64,000 bases of DNA, taken from the NCBI GenBank assembly GCA_004168015.1, contig SEYW01000008.1, positions 1-64,000 on the forward strand, given 5' to 3'. Below the pieces are notes generated by a model. It was not told where the DNA came from. It saw only the letters and a list, made by a program, of their open reading frames with translations, and searched no databases. The stretch is from Methylolobus aquaticus (GTDB lineage Bacteria; Pseudomonadota; Gammaproteobacteria; Methylococcales; Methylococcaceae). The position numbers and the translations under genes were made by a program. Below, piece after piece: positions 17,740 through 24,869 of this stretch (positions are counted from its first letter, which is position 1; each line of letters opens with the position of its first letter).

Positions 17740-17851
17740 TAATACCGGACCAATTTCGGTACGGGCCTCGGAGAGGAGCATTTTCCATATACGCCGGCAG
17801 GCAAAGAGCCAGCCGCCGGTTGCGAATGCGTCAATGGTGTCTGACCCGATA
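17740..17851 (+). repeat. Dispersed repeat copy C1
   Basis: About 110 bases that recur at 23937-24048 in the same orientation with roughly 85-90% identity by eye (shared GAGCATTTTCC, GGCAGGCAAAGAGCCAGCC and GCGAATGCGTCAATGGTGT). It may be the remnant of a gene or mobile element; on the minus strand both copies read as an open frame with HTIDAF and GGWLFAC. Confidence 0.7.
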
Positions 17852-17852
17852 C

Positions 17853-17987
17853 TCACGGCTCACGCAGCTCCAGTCCTTCCGCCACCTCCACCAAGTAGCG
17901 CGCCAAATGACCCTCGGGCAGCCACTCCTGCACCGAAGGCGGCAGCAGGAAATCGATGTCACGGTCGATCGGTCGGAAGCGGCTCAT
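17853..17987 (-). pseudogene. N-terminal fragment of IS1182/IS5-type transposase
   Basis: An ATG at 17987 opens a 44-codon frame reading MSRFRPIDRDIDFLLPPSVQ followed by EWLPEGHLARYLVEVAEGLE, then a stop. This is the typical first segment of IS1182/IS5-family transposases (DUF772 region). The catalytic part is absent; the repeat C1 follows directly. It is an insertion-sequence relic and cannot transpose. Confidence 0.7.
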
Positions 17988-18410
17988 CGGTGCAGACCCT
18001 CGCGGTTGATACCGCGATTCTACCGGGACTCACGCGGCCCGGCAGTGGGAAAGTCCGACAGGCTGCTAGGCGCAGCTTCGGCGGACCGGCATCTACGGGG
18101 ATGAGGTCCAACCGAATCCCGGCGTCAGCGGCTGCCACCAACCGCATCTTCGACCAAGACGCTCCCGGCAGTTCGCGATCCTAACGCAGGTTTGCGTGGC
18201 CGGTGCCTCTGCTGACATTCGCAATGCACATCCCACGCAATGGGGATTCCGGCGTACGGCTCTGCCGTAGTGTCTCCTATTTCGTAACTTGACACGGAAC
18301 CATCGCCAAGTCATTCTCGTTCTGAGATCGGCGATAGCGCGCATCTATATTCCTTATCCGGCAACCGATCCCAATATCTTGCAAGACTTCTAAAGGGGGG
18401 AGTTTAAAAT
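17988..18410. other. Intergenic region before orphan secreted protein
   Basis: No gene recognised. The right half is AT-richer than the surrounding genome and should hold the promoter of the gene at 18411. AAGGGGGGAG just before that ATG is a good ribosome site. Confidence 0.45.
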
Positions 18411-19703
18411 ATGTTTGAGTTACGACCTATCGGGCTTGTATCTAACACTATCACGCTTCTTAAGCAATCGCGCACAGCCTCTCCTAACGCAAAATTTATC
18501 CGTGTTAGTCGTACATTATTGATTGCCAGTACGTTCTTAGTCTTTAACTCCCCCACTGCATATTCGGGCGCCGTGGATTCGGATTACGACTACGGCATTC
18601 TGCTTTTCAACTTCAGTAGTACGGCTTCTGCTTCTATCGCCGCTGGCGGTGGCGGACCTGCCGCGAGTTGTGTAGATAACTGGGGGTCTATCCCAACGAT
18701 CAGCGTAGTACCGGGCTCACTCGATGAACCAACCAGCGCCAACCAGAACATCGAGTTCCGATCGAACACAGATTGTGATATTTTTGCAGACCACCCAGGG
18801 CCTTGGGTTTATCCCTTTGCCATTACCCTCAATGGCGAAAGCCAGGGCAACAGCAATTCCCTCGCTCTCAGCTATGGTCCATTAAATAACAAGGAATGTT
18901 CGCTTGCAAAAGATACGGCTGGCGTCGGATATGAATCTCTGACTGGCATTTCCCAGTGGATGGATTGCTATGCCTTTTCTGGCTCGCCCGATCACGGAAT
19001 GGCAAACCTCTTCTATTCCAACACGCCCTCTTATCTTTTCCCGACAACTGCGAGCGGAGCGACGGCACCCTATTACCTGGTAGCGCAGATGATTGCCGGA
19101 CCTGGATCTGGACTGCCCGTCAGCCAGTGCAGTGCGGGAAATTGGATAAATTGCGCCCTTTTCCAGATATACGATGCGGGTCAGGGGCCGTGCCCGCAAG
19201 GACTTGACAGTTGCACCACGGGCTTGACGGCCCCAACCGCGTCGCTGGCTTTTACACAGCCGTCAAGCGAAAGCCTGCAAAGCGGTCGCACGCTGGTGCG
19301 CTACAGGTATCGGCCGCGTCTTCTGGAGGTGCGCCTTCAAAAGCGGGGGGATCGGATAGCGATGATTGTGCCAGTCCATTTGGGCGAGATCCCCGACTCT
19401 GTTCGTAATAGCCGTGGCTGGAACAAGCCCAGAAGGCAATTAGACCTAACCGTGCTTGCGTCGTCAGCAGGAGGCAAAAAGTACCGTTCTGCCCTGAACA
19501 GATGGGTCTACCCAAAGCAGACGGAGGTGCAGCTCGTCGCTAATTTTGACGCCTCGGACAGCGCCATGCTGCTGGCAGAGTTAGCGAATGGCGGCCGCAT
19601 TGGCATGGAACTCCAGCTGTATCAGGTAACATCCACGCGTGACGCAAACTTTGTTCTCCCCGCCTATAGAAAAGCTTATTTCAACTACAAACGCCCCCGT
19701 TGA
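18411..19703 (+). CDS. Orphan secreted protein, no family recognised
   Basis: A 430-residue protein. A hydrophobic stretch at about residues 35-52 (TLLIASTFLVFNSPTAYSGA) looks like a late signal peptide or membrane anchor. The following ~240 residues are rich in Ser, Gly, Asn and Asp with several cysteines (for example DCDIFADHPGPWVYPF, CSAGNWINCALF), as in extracellular beta-rich domains. The last ~130 residues differ: a basic, beta-rich module (YRYRPRLLEVRLQKRGDRIAMIVPVHLGEIPDS... ending AYRKAYFNYKRPR). Base composition is lower in GC than its neighbours. It lies between two direct repeat copies and is followed by a strong hairpin, which suggests a transferred cassette. Function unknown. 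Confidence 0.6.
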   Translation: MFELRPIGLVSNTITLLKQSRTASPNAKFIRVSRTLLIASTFLVFNSPTAYSGAVDSDYDYGILLFNFSSTASASIAAGGGGPAASCVDNWGSIPTISVVPGSLDEPTSANQNIEFRSNTDCDIFADHPGPWVYPFAITLNGESQGNSNSLALSYGPLNNKECSLAKDTAGVGYESLTGISQWMDCYAFSGSPDHGMANLFYSNTPSYLFPTTASGATAPYYLVAQMIAGPGSGLPVSQCSAGNWINCALFQIYDAGQGPCPQGLDSCTTGLTAPTASLAFTQPSSESLQSGRTLVRYRYRPRLLEVRLQKRGDRIAMIVPVHLGEIPDSVRNSRGWNKPRRQLDLTVLASSAGGKKYRSALNRWVYPKQTEVQLVANFDASDSAMLLAELANGGRIGMELQLYQVTSTRDANFVLPAYRKAYFNYKRPR

Positions 19704-19732
19704 AGAAGCGCTCGTTCTCCCTCACAGCGGAT

Positions 19733-19769
19733 CCTTAGTCCGATTAGCGTTAGCGTAATCGGACTAAGG
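19733..19769 (+). terminator. Perfect 14-bp hairpin after orphan gene
   Basis: CCTTAGTCCGATTA at 19733-19746 and its exact complement at 19756-19769 enclose a 9-base loop, 30 bases past the stop at 19703. There is no U-run, so it may act as a 3' stabiliser, a bidirectional terminator or a mobile palindromic repeat. Confidence 0.6.
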
Positions 19770-19780
19770 AAAGGCTGTAA

Positions 19781-19913
19781 GGCGGAACTGTTTACGGGTT
19801 CCGCCGTATGACGTAGGGTGCGTGTGATGCTTGGCTGTTTTCGTTGCGGTCTTTCCGGCCGCGGCGGTTAATGCGGCATTGGATTTTGGCGGATTGCCCT
19901 GTGGGAATCCGCC
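19781..19913. repeat. Two short palindromic units
   Basis: GGCGGAAC/GTTCCGCC at 19781-19805 and GGCGGATT/AATCCGCC at 19888-19913, each about 25 bases with 8-base arms, and the phrase GTAGGGTGCG between them. They look like REP/BIME-type intergenic palindromes. Confidence 0.6.
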
Positions 19914-19960
19914 CTACGATGCTGAAATGCTGGGTTTATCAACCCAGCCTACCGTGCTCA

Positions 19961-20151
19961 GAGTGCTCGACGACGGACAGCGCATGCGTCGCCGGACGAG
20001 GGCGAAAGTCTCTGGATAGAGTGCGCTTGGCAGGGTCACAGGGAGAACGAGGAGGGGAATCCGAGAGACAAGCGGCCGGACGCGTCGGCAGGTCGAAAGT
20101 AAAGAACTGACACCCCCCATAAAGGTCAACTCGAGCCTAACCCCTTTAATT
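19961..20151 (-). repeat. Dispersed repeat copy A2
   Basis: Second direct copy of the repeat at 17548-17737, again ending in the TTTAATT-bearing tail (here CAACTCGAGCCTAACCCC). Together the two copies bracket the orphan secreted protein gene. Confidence 0.75.
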
Positions 20152-20190
20152 CCGCCAGCAATAACGGAAATTGCGAACAGGCGCGAGTAG

Positions 20191-20231
20191 CCTTTTCGTC
20201 CTATTGACCCCAGCTGGTTAAAGGGCGACCC
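20191..20231 (+). repeat. Partial repeat D
   Basis: TCGTCCTATTGACCCCAGC and the following AAAGGGCGACCCC recur with changes at 22481-22521 and 22912-22952, where they belong to the tandem duplication. Confidence 0.6.
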
Positions 20232-20341
20232 CCGGCTTCCTGTGCGCCGCCCGGCTCGACGAGCGTCATGCCGATCCCTAAGCCGGTCACTTCTTGGGCG
20301 ACCGATTCGACGAAGCCTTCAATCCCCCACTTGGCGGCGTG
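20224..20341 (-). pseudogene. Short-chain dehydrogenase fragment
   Basis: On the minus strand from 20341 the frame reads HAAKWGIEGFVESVAQEV and then GIGMTLVEPGGAQEAGG. This is the segment after the catalytic Tyr-x3-Lys helix of SDR oxidoreductases (usually YxATKWGIEGF...TxVEPGPTR). The K is present but the Tyr side and all the rest of the enzyme are missing. It is a 118-base gene relic between repeats. Confidence 0.7.
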
Positions 20342-20346
20342 GCACA

Positions 20347-20375
20347 GGTTAATTCGAGCCTGGCCCCTTTAATTC
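20347..20375 (-). repeat. Third copy of TTAATTCGAGCCTGGCCCC tail
   Basis: GGTTAATTCGAGCCTGGCCCC plus TTTAATT matches the tails of copies A1 (17709-17737) and A2 (20123-20151), here without the body of the repeat and directly beside the SDR fragment. Confidence 0.7.
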
Positions 20376-20424
20376 CCTTGACCAGGACTGACTAATGGGT
20401 GGCCCCTTTGGAACTCCGAAAGCT

Positions 20425-21234
20425 TTATCCGTTTTCTGCGGGTTCGGTCGCCGTGCAAGAAACTGAGCCGTCCGCTCGCTCCGAGCACTTGCATTCACAA
20501 CTGTTCACCTCCTGAGGCTGCCCGTATAGAATGGCGTTCGCAATGTCGGGTGCACCCGCCGCGACGCCGACGGGGATGCTGCTGCCGTTTGCCGTTGGCG
20601 ACGGCACGCTGCACTTGGCGCAGCCCGAGTTGTGACATCTCCGGCCTACGGGGGCAGAGGGTGAATAGGGGCCGCTCACCTGATACCCGAGTGGGCTCGT
20701 ACTGCCCGGTGTTGATGCGGTCGAGATCTGGGACGAGCACATGATCTGACCTGGCCTGAGCTGCAGATCGAAGCCGGGAAAGTGCTTACCTCTTGTGCTC
20801 GTAAAGCAGAAGGCGCCGTCAGCTTGCGCGTAAGCAACGGGCGACTCGACTCCGCCCTGTGTATTTTCTGACCCTGGACAGGTATACATCGCTTTCGCAC
20901 CTCCTTTTCTTATCGCGGCGGGGAGGCTGTACGTGCTCAGCATATAACCGTTTAACGAACCTTGGCGATTAATGTCGCAGCCATTTACTTCCACGCCTGC
21001 CGGTGTCGTAAAAGCAGCGCTGCTGCTGATGCTATTGCCGTACTTGATGTCACACTTGCAGTACGCAACATTATCGTAAACGAAACACTTCGCTGTCGCG
21101 CAGAGCGCATAGGTCTGATTTTTACATATCTGTATCGGAGGCTCTTGCGTATGTTCCGAAACAGCCGGCTTTGCAAAAACGAAGGATGTTACTACAAGCA
21201 GCAAACACAAACTGAAATGGATCACCGCACTCAC
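20425..21234 (-). CDS. Orphan secreted cysteine-rich protein
   Basis: A 269-residue protein with a clear signal peptide (MSAVIHFSLCLLLVVTSFVFA, cleavage near AKPA). The mature part has many cysteines, including CATAKCFVYDNVAYCKCDIKYG near the N-terminus, CHNSGCAKCS near residue 200 and SCECKCSERADGSVSC near the C-terminus. Regular pairing suggests disulfide bonding in the periplasm or outside. GC content is below that of the genome core. No family recognised. It converges on the other orphan secreted gene across the repeat zone, and its upstream side borders an IS66 relic. Confidence 0.65.
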   Translation of the reverse strand: MSAVIHFSLCLLLVVTSFVFAKPAVSEHTQEPPIQICKNQTYALCATAKCFVYDNVAYCKCDIKYGNSISSSAAFTTPAGVEVNGCDINRQGSLNGYMLSTYSLPAAIRKGGAKAMYTCPGSENTQGGVESPVAYAQADGAFCFTSTRGKHFPGFDLQLRPGQIMCSSQISTASTPGSTSPLGYQVSGPYSPSAPVGRRCHNSGCAKCSVPSPTANGSSIPVGVAAGAPDIANAILYGQPQEVNSCECKCSERADGSVSCTATEPAENG

Positions 21235-21357
21235 ACCTCTTAAGTAAACATAACCAGGAAGTCTACCGAGCGCCGCAGCTTAGCAAACGCGAACCGGGCA
21301 CCTTGCACTGGGGTCATATCAGAAAGCCGTTCCCGGGATATCCGTGCGGATCTGCGG

Positions 21358-22142
21358 TTATCCCAATATCGAGGACATGCTCGTATTAAAGCACAATGTG
21401 GGAGCGGCAGAGAAGTGCTCTTCCTGAATCCGTGTCTTGTGGTATCCGTTGACGGCCCTTTTCAGGCTGCCCGGTTCCAAGGGAGTTGGCGTGACGGATC
21501 GGTCTGGTAAAGGTGGTCGATGGGGCAGTCGGAGGGTGATGGGTTGTTTGCTGAGGCCCTGGTCGCAGACCTGGCGCAGCAAGTTGTAAGCACAGAGGTT
21601 GAGGCGGCGACCGCTTTCGGTGACCGTCATGACGCGGGCGCGGAACCGGTTGCCGCATTCGGATTGGCTAAAGAAGCTGGTTTTCCGCCAGATAACGAGG
21701 GCCGTAGGGCACGCTCGGCGGTGTTGTTGGTCAGGTCGATGCCGGGTGTTTCGAGGAAGCGCCAGAGCATCGACTCATCGTGGAGCAGGGCTTGGCAGGC
21801 GTTTCCGGAGCGCTGTCCGGCATGCTGGGCGAGGCCTTGTTCTAAGGCGAGGCGGAAATTAGCCGGGGCGGCGAGCAAGCGTCGCCGGTAATGTTGGGAT
21901 TGATAGCCACCGCCACTGCCGCGCCAGCGGTGCTCGAGGCGGATGACGATCCGCGCCACCCGGGCCAGCCAGAGCCCCAGTTCCCCGGGGTCACCATTGC
22001 GACGCGACAGGCGTTCGAGGTTGCGGATCACATGCGACCAACACAACTGGCAGAGCGACGCCGGGTGGGCGTGGTAGGCCCCGTGCCAGTCGGTAATCAG
22101 GATCCCGGCGAAATCACCCAACAGTTCTTTGGCCGCCTTCAT
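21358..22142 (-). pseudogene. IS66 family transposase, 5'-truncated and frameshifted
   Basis: The minus-strand frame from 22142 has IS66 TnpC C-terminal features: ILITDWHGAYHAHPASLCQLCWSHVIRNLERLSRRNG and the catalytic-glutamate end DLTNNTAERALRP. The N-terminal ~300 residues are absent; a 27-base tandem repeat abuts the break. A single missing base near 21697 shifts the frame: the expected continuation WRKTSFFSQSECGNRFRARV MTVTESGRRLNLCAYNLLRQVC is read in the other frame to a stop at 21358. The element is dead. No flanking IS66 inverted repeats were seen. Confidence 0.85.
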
Positions 22143-22143
22143 G

Positions 22144-22197
22144 AGGGCAAGGGGGTCAGTTCTTTCCTTGAGGGCAAGGGGGTCAGTTCTTTCCTTG
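22144..22197 (+). repeat. 27-bp tandem duplication
   Basis: Two identical 27-base units beginning AGGGCAAGGGGGTCAGTTC and ending TTTCCTTG stand head to tail at the broken end of the IS66 relic. The unit contains the start of repeat family A (GGGTCAGTTCTTT). Confidence 0.85.
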
Positions 22198-22578
22198 ACA
22201 CCTAGCGACCTGTCGCGTGTCGCGCCGAGTGTCTTCCGTGTCCCCTCCTCTTGCTCTGCGAAGCGCACGAACCGGAGATACTCGGCCTAGCGATACTGTC
22301 GCGAAGGCTCGAGGTCAGGTCTTTAGTTTGCATTTGCGGGTACCCCAATCCCGGCTTCGCATTCACGCGAGAGTTGCCAGGCCCGCGGCCGATACCTGTC
22401 GAGCACCGCCAACCGTGGCGGTCTGGCCGCGGGAAGATGTCGTCTTCGATCCTGCACAGTGAAGCCCCGACCCCAATCACCGTTCTCGTCCTGTTGACAC
22501 GAGCCGGCTAAAGGGTGACCCCAGGTTACCTTCAAGCGTCATACTCAACTCAGCGTTTTCACGAAGCTAACCAAATCG
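22183..22578 (+). repeat. Tandem duplication, left copy
   Basis: About 395 bases repeated at 22590-23009. Shared landmarks are GGGTCAGTTCTTT, TAGCGATACTGTCGCGAAGG, TTTAGTTTGCATTTGCGGG, GATGTCGTCTTCGA and CTCAACTCAGCG. It ends with the last ten sense codons and stop of the HAD gene (minus strand, DLVSFVKTLS), so it carries a stray 3' gene end. The two copies differ at many sites and by an 18-base insertion. Confidence 0.85.
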
Positions 22579-22589
22579 GGGGGGTAGGG

Positions 22590-23009
22590 GGTCAGTTCTT
22601 TACTTGAAACGTAGCGACGCGTCCGGACGAGCGTCTGTCGCGTTCCGCTCCTCGTTTTCCTTCTTACTCTGCGAAGCGCACGAATCGGAGATACACGGCC
22701 TAGCGATACTGTCGCGAAGGCTCGATGTCAGGTCTTTAGTTTGCATTTGCGGGTACCCCAATCCCGGCTTCGCGCCCCGTCCCGGCTTCGCATTCACGCG
22801 AGGGTTGCCAGGCCCGCGGCCGATACCAGTCGAGCACCGCCAAACGTGGCTGTCTGGCCGCGGGAAGATGTCGTCTTCGACCCTGCACAGTGTAGCCCCG
22901 ACCCCAATCACTGTTTTCGTCCTGTTGACCCGAGCCGGCCAAAGGGTGACCCCAGGTTACCTTCAAGCGTCATACTCAACTCAGCGCTTTTACGAAGCTA
23001 ACCAAATCG
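22590..23009 (+). repeat. Tandem duplication, right copy
   Basis: Right copy of the same unit; its right end overlaps the 3' end of the intact HAD gene. It contains an internal 18-base duplication around TCCCGGCTTCGC (22762-22793) that the left copy lacks. Offsets between the copies are 413 bases before and 431 bases after that insertion. Confidence 0.85.
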
Positions 23010-23746
23010 TTCAAATTTTTTCCAACTGCATCGGGGAGAACGCCGAGTTGCTCGCGGGGAAGATTTAACCGATTAACCCAGAATGTTGTATAGCCAAACG
23101 ACTTAGCCCCGGCCGCATCCCACCCGGCGAACGCCGAGAAAAGGATTTCCTCTCTTGCAAGACCAAACGCGTCAATTGCCATTTGATATGCGCGCGGATC
23201 GGGTTTATAGGTTCTTATTTTATCGGTACTGAGAACATGCTCAAATAAACCGTCAAGGCCGGAGTTCTTGATACCGGCATCAAGTATCTTTGGGGTCGCG
23301 TTTGACAGAAACGCCAACCGGATGCCTGTTCTCTTGAGTGATTCTAGCGCCGCCGGAGCATCAGGCCACGCTTTGAGCCCAAGATAAGCTTCCGTCAGTT
23401 GTTTGCGCTTTTCTGGGGTTAGATCAAGGTTTAACAACTCGGTCGCGTATACCAGACTGTCTTCGGTTGCCTGCCAGAAGTCTACATACCGTCCGGATAA
23501 GGCACGCAGCCATTGGTATTCAAACTGCCTCGTGCGCCACGCATTGCTTAACTCAGTGCCCTGTCCGGGGAATAGCTTTTCGGCAAGAACAAAGACCGGA
23601 CGCGGATCAAGAATCGGGAAAGCATCAAAGGCAATAGCTTTGATCTCGGGTTTTTTAGCGCCATGCGTCAATGGCATCGACGCCAAGCCCGCAGCCGCAA
23701 CGCCTGCGGTAGCCAGGTTTAGGAACTCTCGGCGATTTAGTGGCAT
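22976..23746 (-). CDS. Tat-exported HAD hydrolase, haloacid dehalogenase type II-like
   Basis: A 256-residue protein. Residues 1-30 form a twin-arginine signal (NRREFLNLATAGVAAAGLA). The remainder matches type II haloacid dehalogenases: AFDAF at motif I, LSNATPKIL at motif II, the lysine in RTYKPDPRAYQMAIDAFGL, and AFAGWDAAGAKSFGYTTFWVNR at motif III. Those enzymes hydrolyse 2-haloacids. Motif I is odd: the family normally reads FDxYGTLFD, while here the residues after the nucleophile are AFPILDP. The ATG at 23746 is favoured because AAGGAG lies six bases upstream; another ATG at 23761 lies before that site. Both flanks are dispersed repeats. Activity on haloacids is unproven. Confidence 0.75.
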   Translation of the reverse strand: MPLNRREFLNLATAGVAAAGLASMPLTHGAKKPEIKAIAFDAFPILDPRPVFVLAEKLFPGQGTELSNAWRTRQFEYQWLRALSGRYVDFWQATEDSLVYATELLNLDLTPEKRKQLTEAYLGLKAWPDAPAALESLKRTGIRLAFLSNATPKILDAGIKNSGLDGLFEHVLSTDKIRTYKPDPRAYQMAIDAFGLAREEILFSAFAGWDAAGAKSFGYTTFWVNRLNLPREQLGVLPDAVGKNLNDLVSFVKALS

Positions 23747-23775
23747 CACTAGCTCCTTCATAGCTGTGCCCGGGT

Positions 23776-23890
23776 CAGGGGGTCGGTTCTTTACTTGAAA
23801 CCTAGCGACGCGTCCGGCCGCGCGTCTTCCGTATTCCCCTGCTCGGTTTCCCCTCGCGCGCTGCGAAGCGCATGAACAGGAGACACTCGC
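23776..23890 (+). repeat. Dispersed repeat copy A5
   Basis: GGGGGTCGGTTCTTTACTTG through CTGCGAAGCGCATGAACAGG matches the repeat bodies at 22183 and 22590, and in inverted orientation those near 17600 and 20030. It lies just upstream of the HAD gene. Confidence 0.75.
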
Positions 23891-23936
23891 CATACTAGCG
23901 ATACTATCGTACTCAAAAGACTGTCAGGGCTAAATA

Positions 23937-24048
23937 CGGGACCAATCTCGGTGCGGGCTTCGGGGAGTAGCATTTTCCGTATGCGCTGGCAGGCAAAGAG
24001 CCAGCCACCGCTCGCGAATGCGTCAATGGTGTGTGAGCCCATATTCAA
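23937..24048 (+). repeat. Dispersed repeat copy C2
   Basis: Second copy of the ~110-base sequence at 17740-17851, same orientation. Here it follows repeat A5 and sits at the downstream side of the higBA pair. Confidence 0.7.
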
Positions 24049-24106
24049 GAGGCGCGCCATCCAGTGCACTCATTCGTGAAGCGGCAGCGAAGTCCCCGGT
24101 AGCCGC

Positions 24107-24424
24107 TTAGTTCGCATCGACCCCAGGATTCTCGCTGTGCTTCCATGGAGTGATCTTCGCCAGCGTCTCGGCGAGTGCATCTTTCGCCAATGCAGCGTCA
24201 TAGTCCAACTGTAACCCCATCCAGAAATCATCGGACATCCCGAAAAATCGGGACAGCCGCAGGCCCGTGTCAGCCGTGATGCCGCGAGTGCCTGCAACAA
24301 TCTCCCCGATGCGGCGTTGTGGAACGCCTATCTCTTTCGCGAGACGGTATTGTGTGATTCGCATCGGCTTGAGGAATTCTTCCATGAGAATTTCGCCAGG
24401 ATGTGGATAAGGGACGCTGCGCAT
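24107..24424 (-). CDS. higA: HigA-family antitoxin
   Basis: A 105-residue XRE-type helix-turn-helix protein with the HigA/VapI signature HPGEILMEEFLKPMRITQYRLA (in part), a recognition region IGVPQRRIGEIVAGTRGITADTGLRL, and FFGMSDDFWMGLQLDYD. It should bind and neutralise the toxin encoded just upstream and repress their shared promoter. It follows higB by 12 bases, the toxin-first order typical of higBA. Confidence 0.9.
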   Translation of the reverse strand: MRSVPYPHPGEILMEEFLKPMRITQYRLAKEIGVPQRRIGEIVAGTRGITADTGLRLSRFFGMSDDFWMGLQLDYDAALAKDALAETLAKITPWKHSENPGVDAN

Positions 24425-24436
24425 GCTGGTGCTCGG

Positions 24437-24718
24437 TCAGTGGTAGTCGACGATCTCAACTCTTGTTGGTCCTTCGGGGGACCATACGAAGCAGATTCGA
24501 AATTGGTCGTTGATCCGGATGCTGTGCTGACCCGCGCGATTTCCGACGAGTGACTCCAGCCTGTTCCCAGGTGGAATTCTCAGGTCATCTAGTGTCGCTG
24601 CCCGATTCAGCATCGCGAGCTTGCGCATCGCGACGGCTTGCACGTTGACGAAGCGCTTGATCCTCCTACCCTCAAAGAGATCAGCTGTCTCGCGGCACGC
24701 GAACGATACGATGGTCAC
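24437..24718 (-). CDS. higB: HigB/RelE-type mRNA interferase toxin
   Basis: A 93-residue toxin with the HigB-1 pattern IVSFACRETADLFEG, AMRKLAMLNRAATLDDLRIPPGNRLE and the C-terminal SIRINDQFRICFVW...VEIVDYH. Such toxins cleave mRNA on the ribosome. The start is a GTG at 24718 that puts VTIVSFAC at the N-terminus as in relatives; the frame is open far upstream but that part overlaps the LysR gene region in another frame. It and higA form an intact-looking module in the repeat-rich zone. Confidence 0.88.
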   Translation of the reverse strand: MTIVSFACRETADLFEGRRIKRFVNVQAVAMRKLAMLNRAATLDDLRIPPGNRLESLVGNRAGQHSIRINDQFRICFVWSPEGPTRVEIVDYH

Positions 24719-24869
24719 GCAGGGATAGTACCGTGCGGCGTTAGTATTGTGAAGCGTTAGTCTGAGGTGAAAGCCTGCGGGTCGACTGCGTGGGCTGAAC
24801 AGCCGGGTCGGGTACTCCCTGTCGGACGTCCAGCGGTCAAGATTCAACTGCCCCCCCAATCCCCCAGCT

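Noticed and set aside
22200-23010. Short open frames within the tandem duplication as genes
   Set aside because: They run through repeat sequence in both copies with no conserved start, ribosome site or family similarity.
17548-24048. CRISPR array
   Set aside because: Repeat units are long, irregularly spaced and in both orientations; there is no short-repeat/spacer periodicity.
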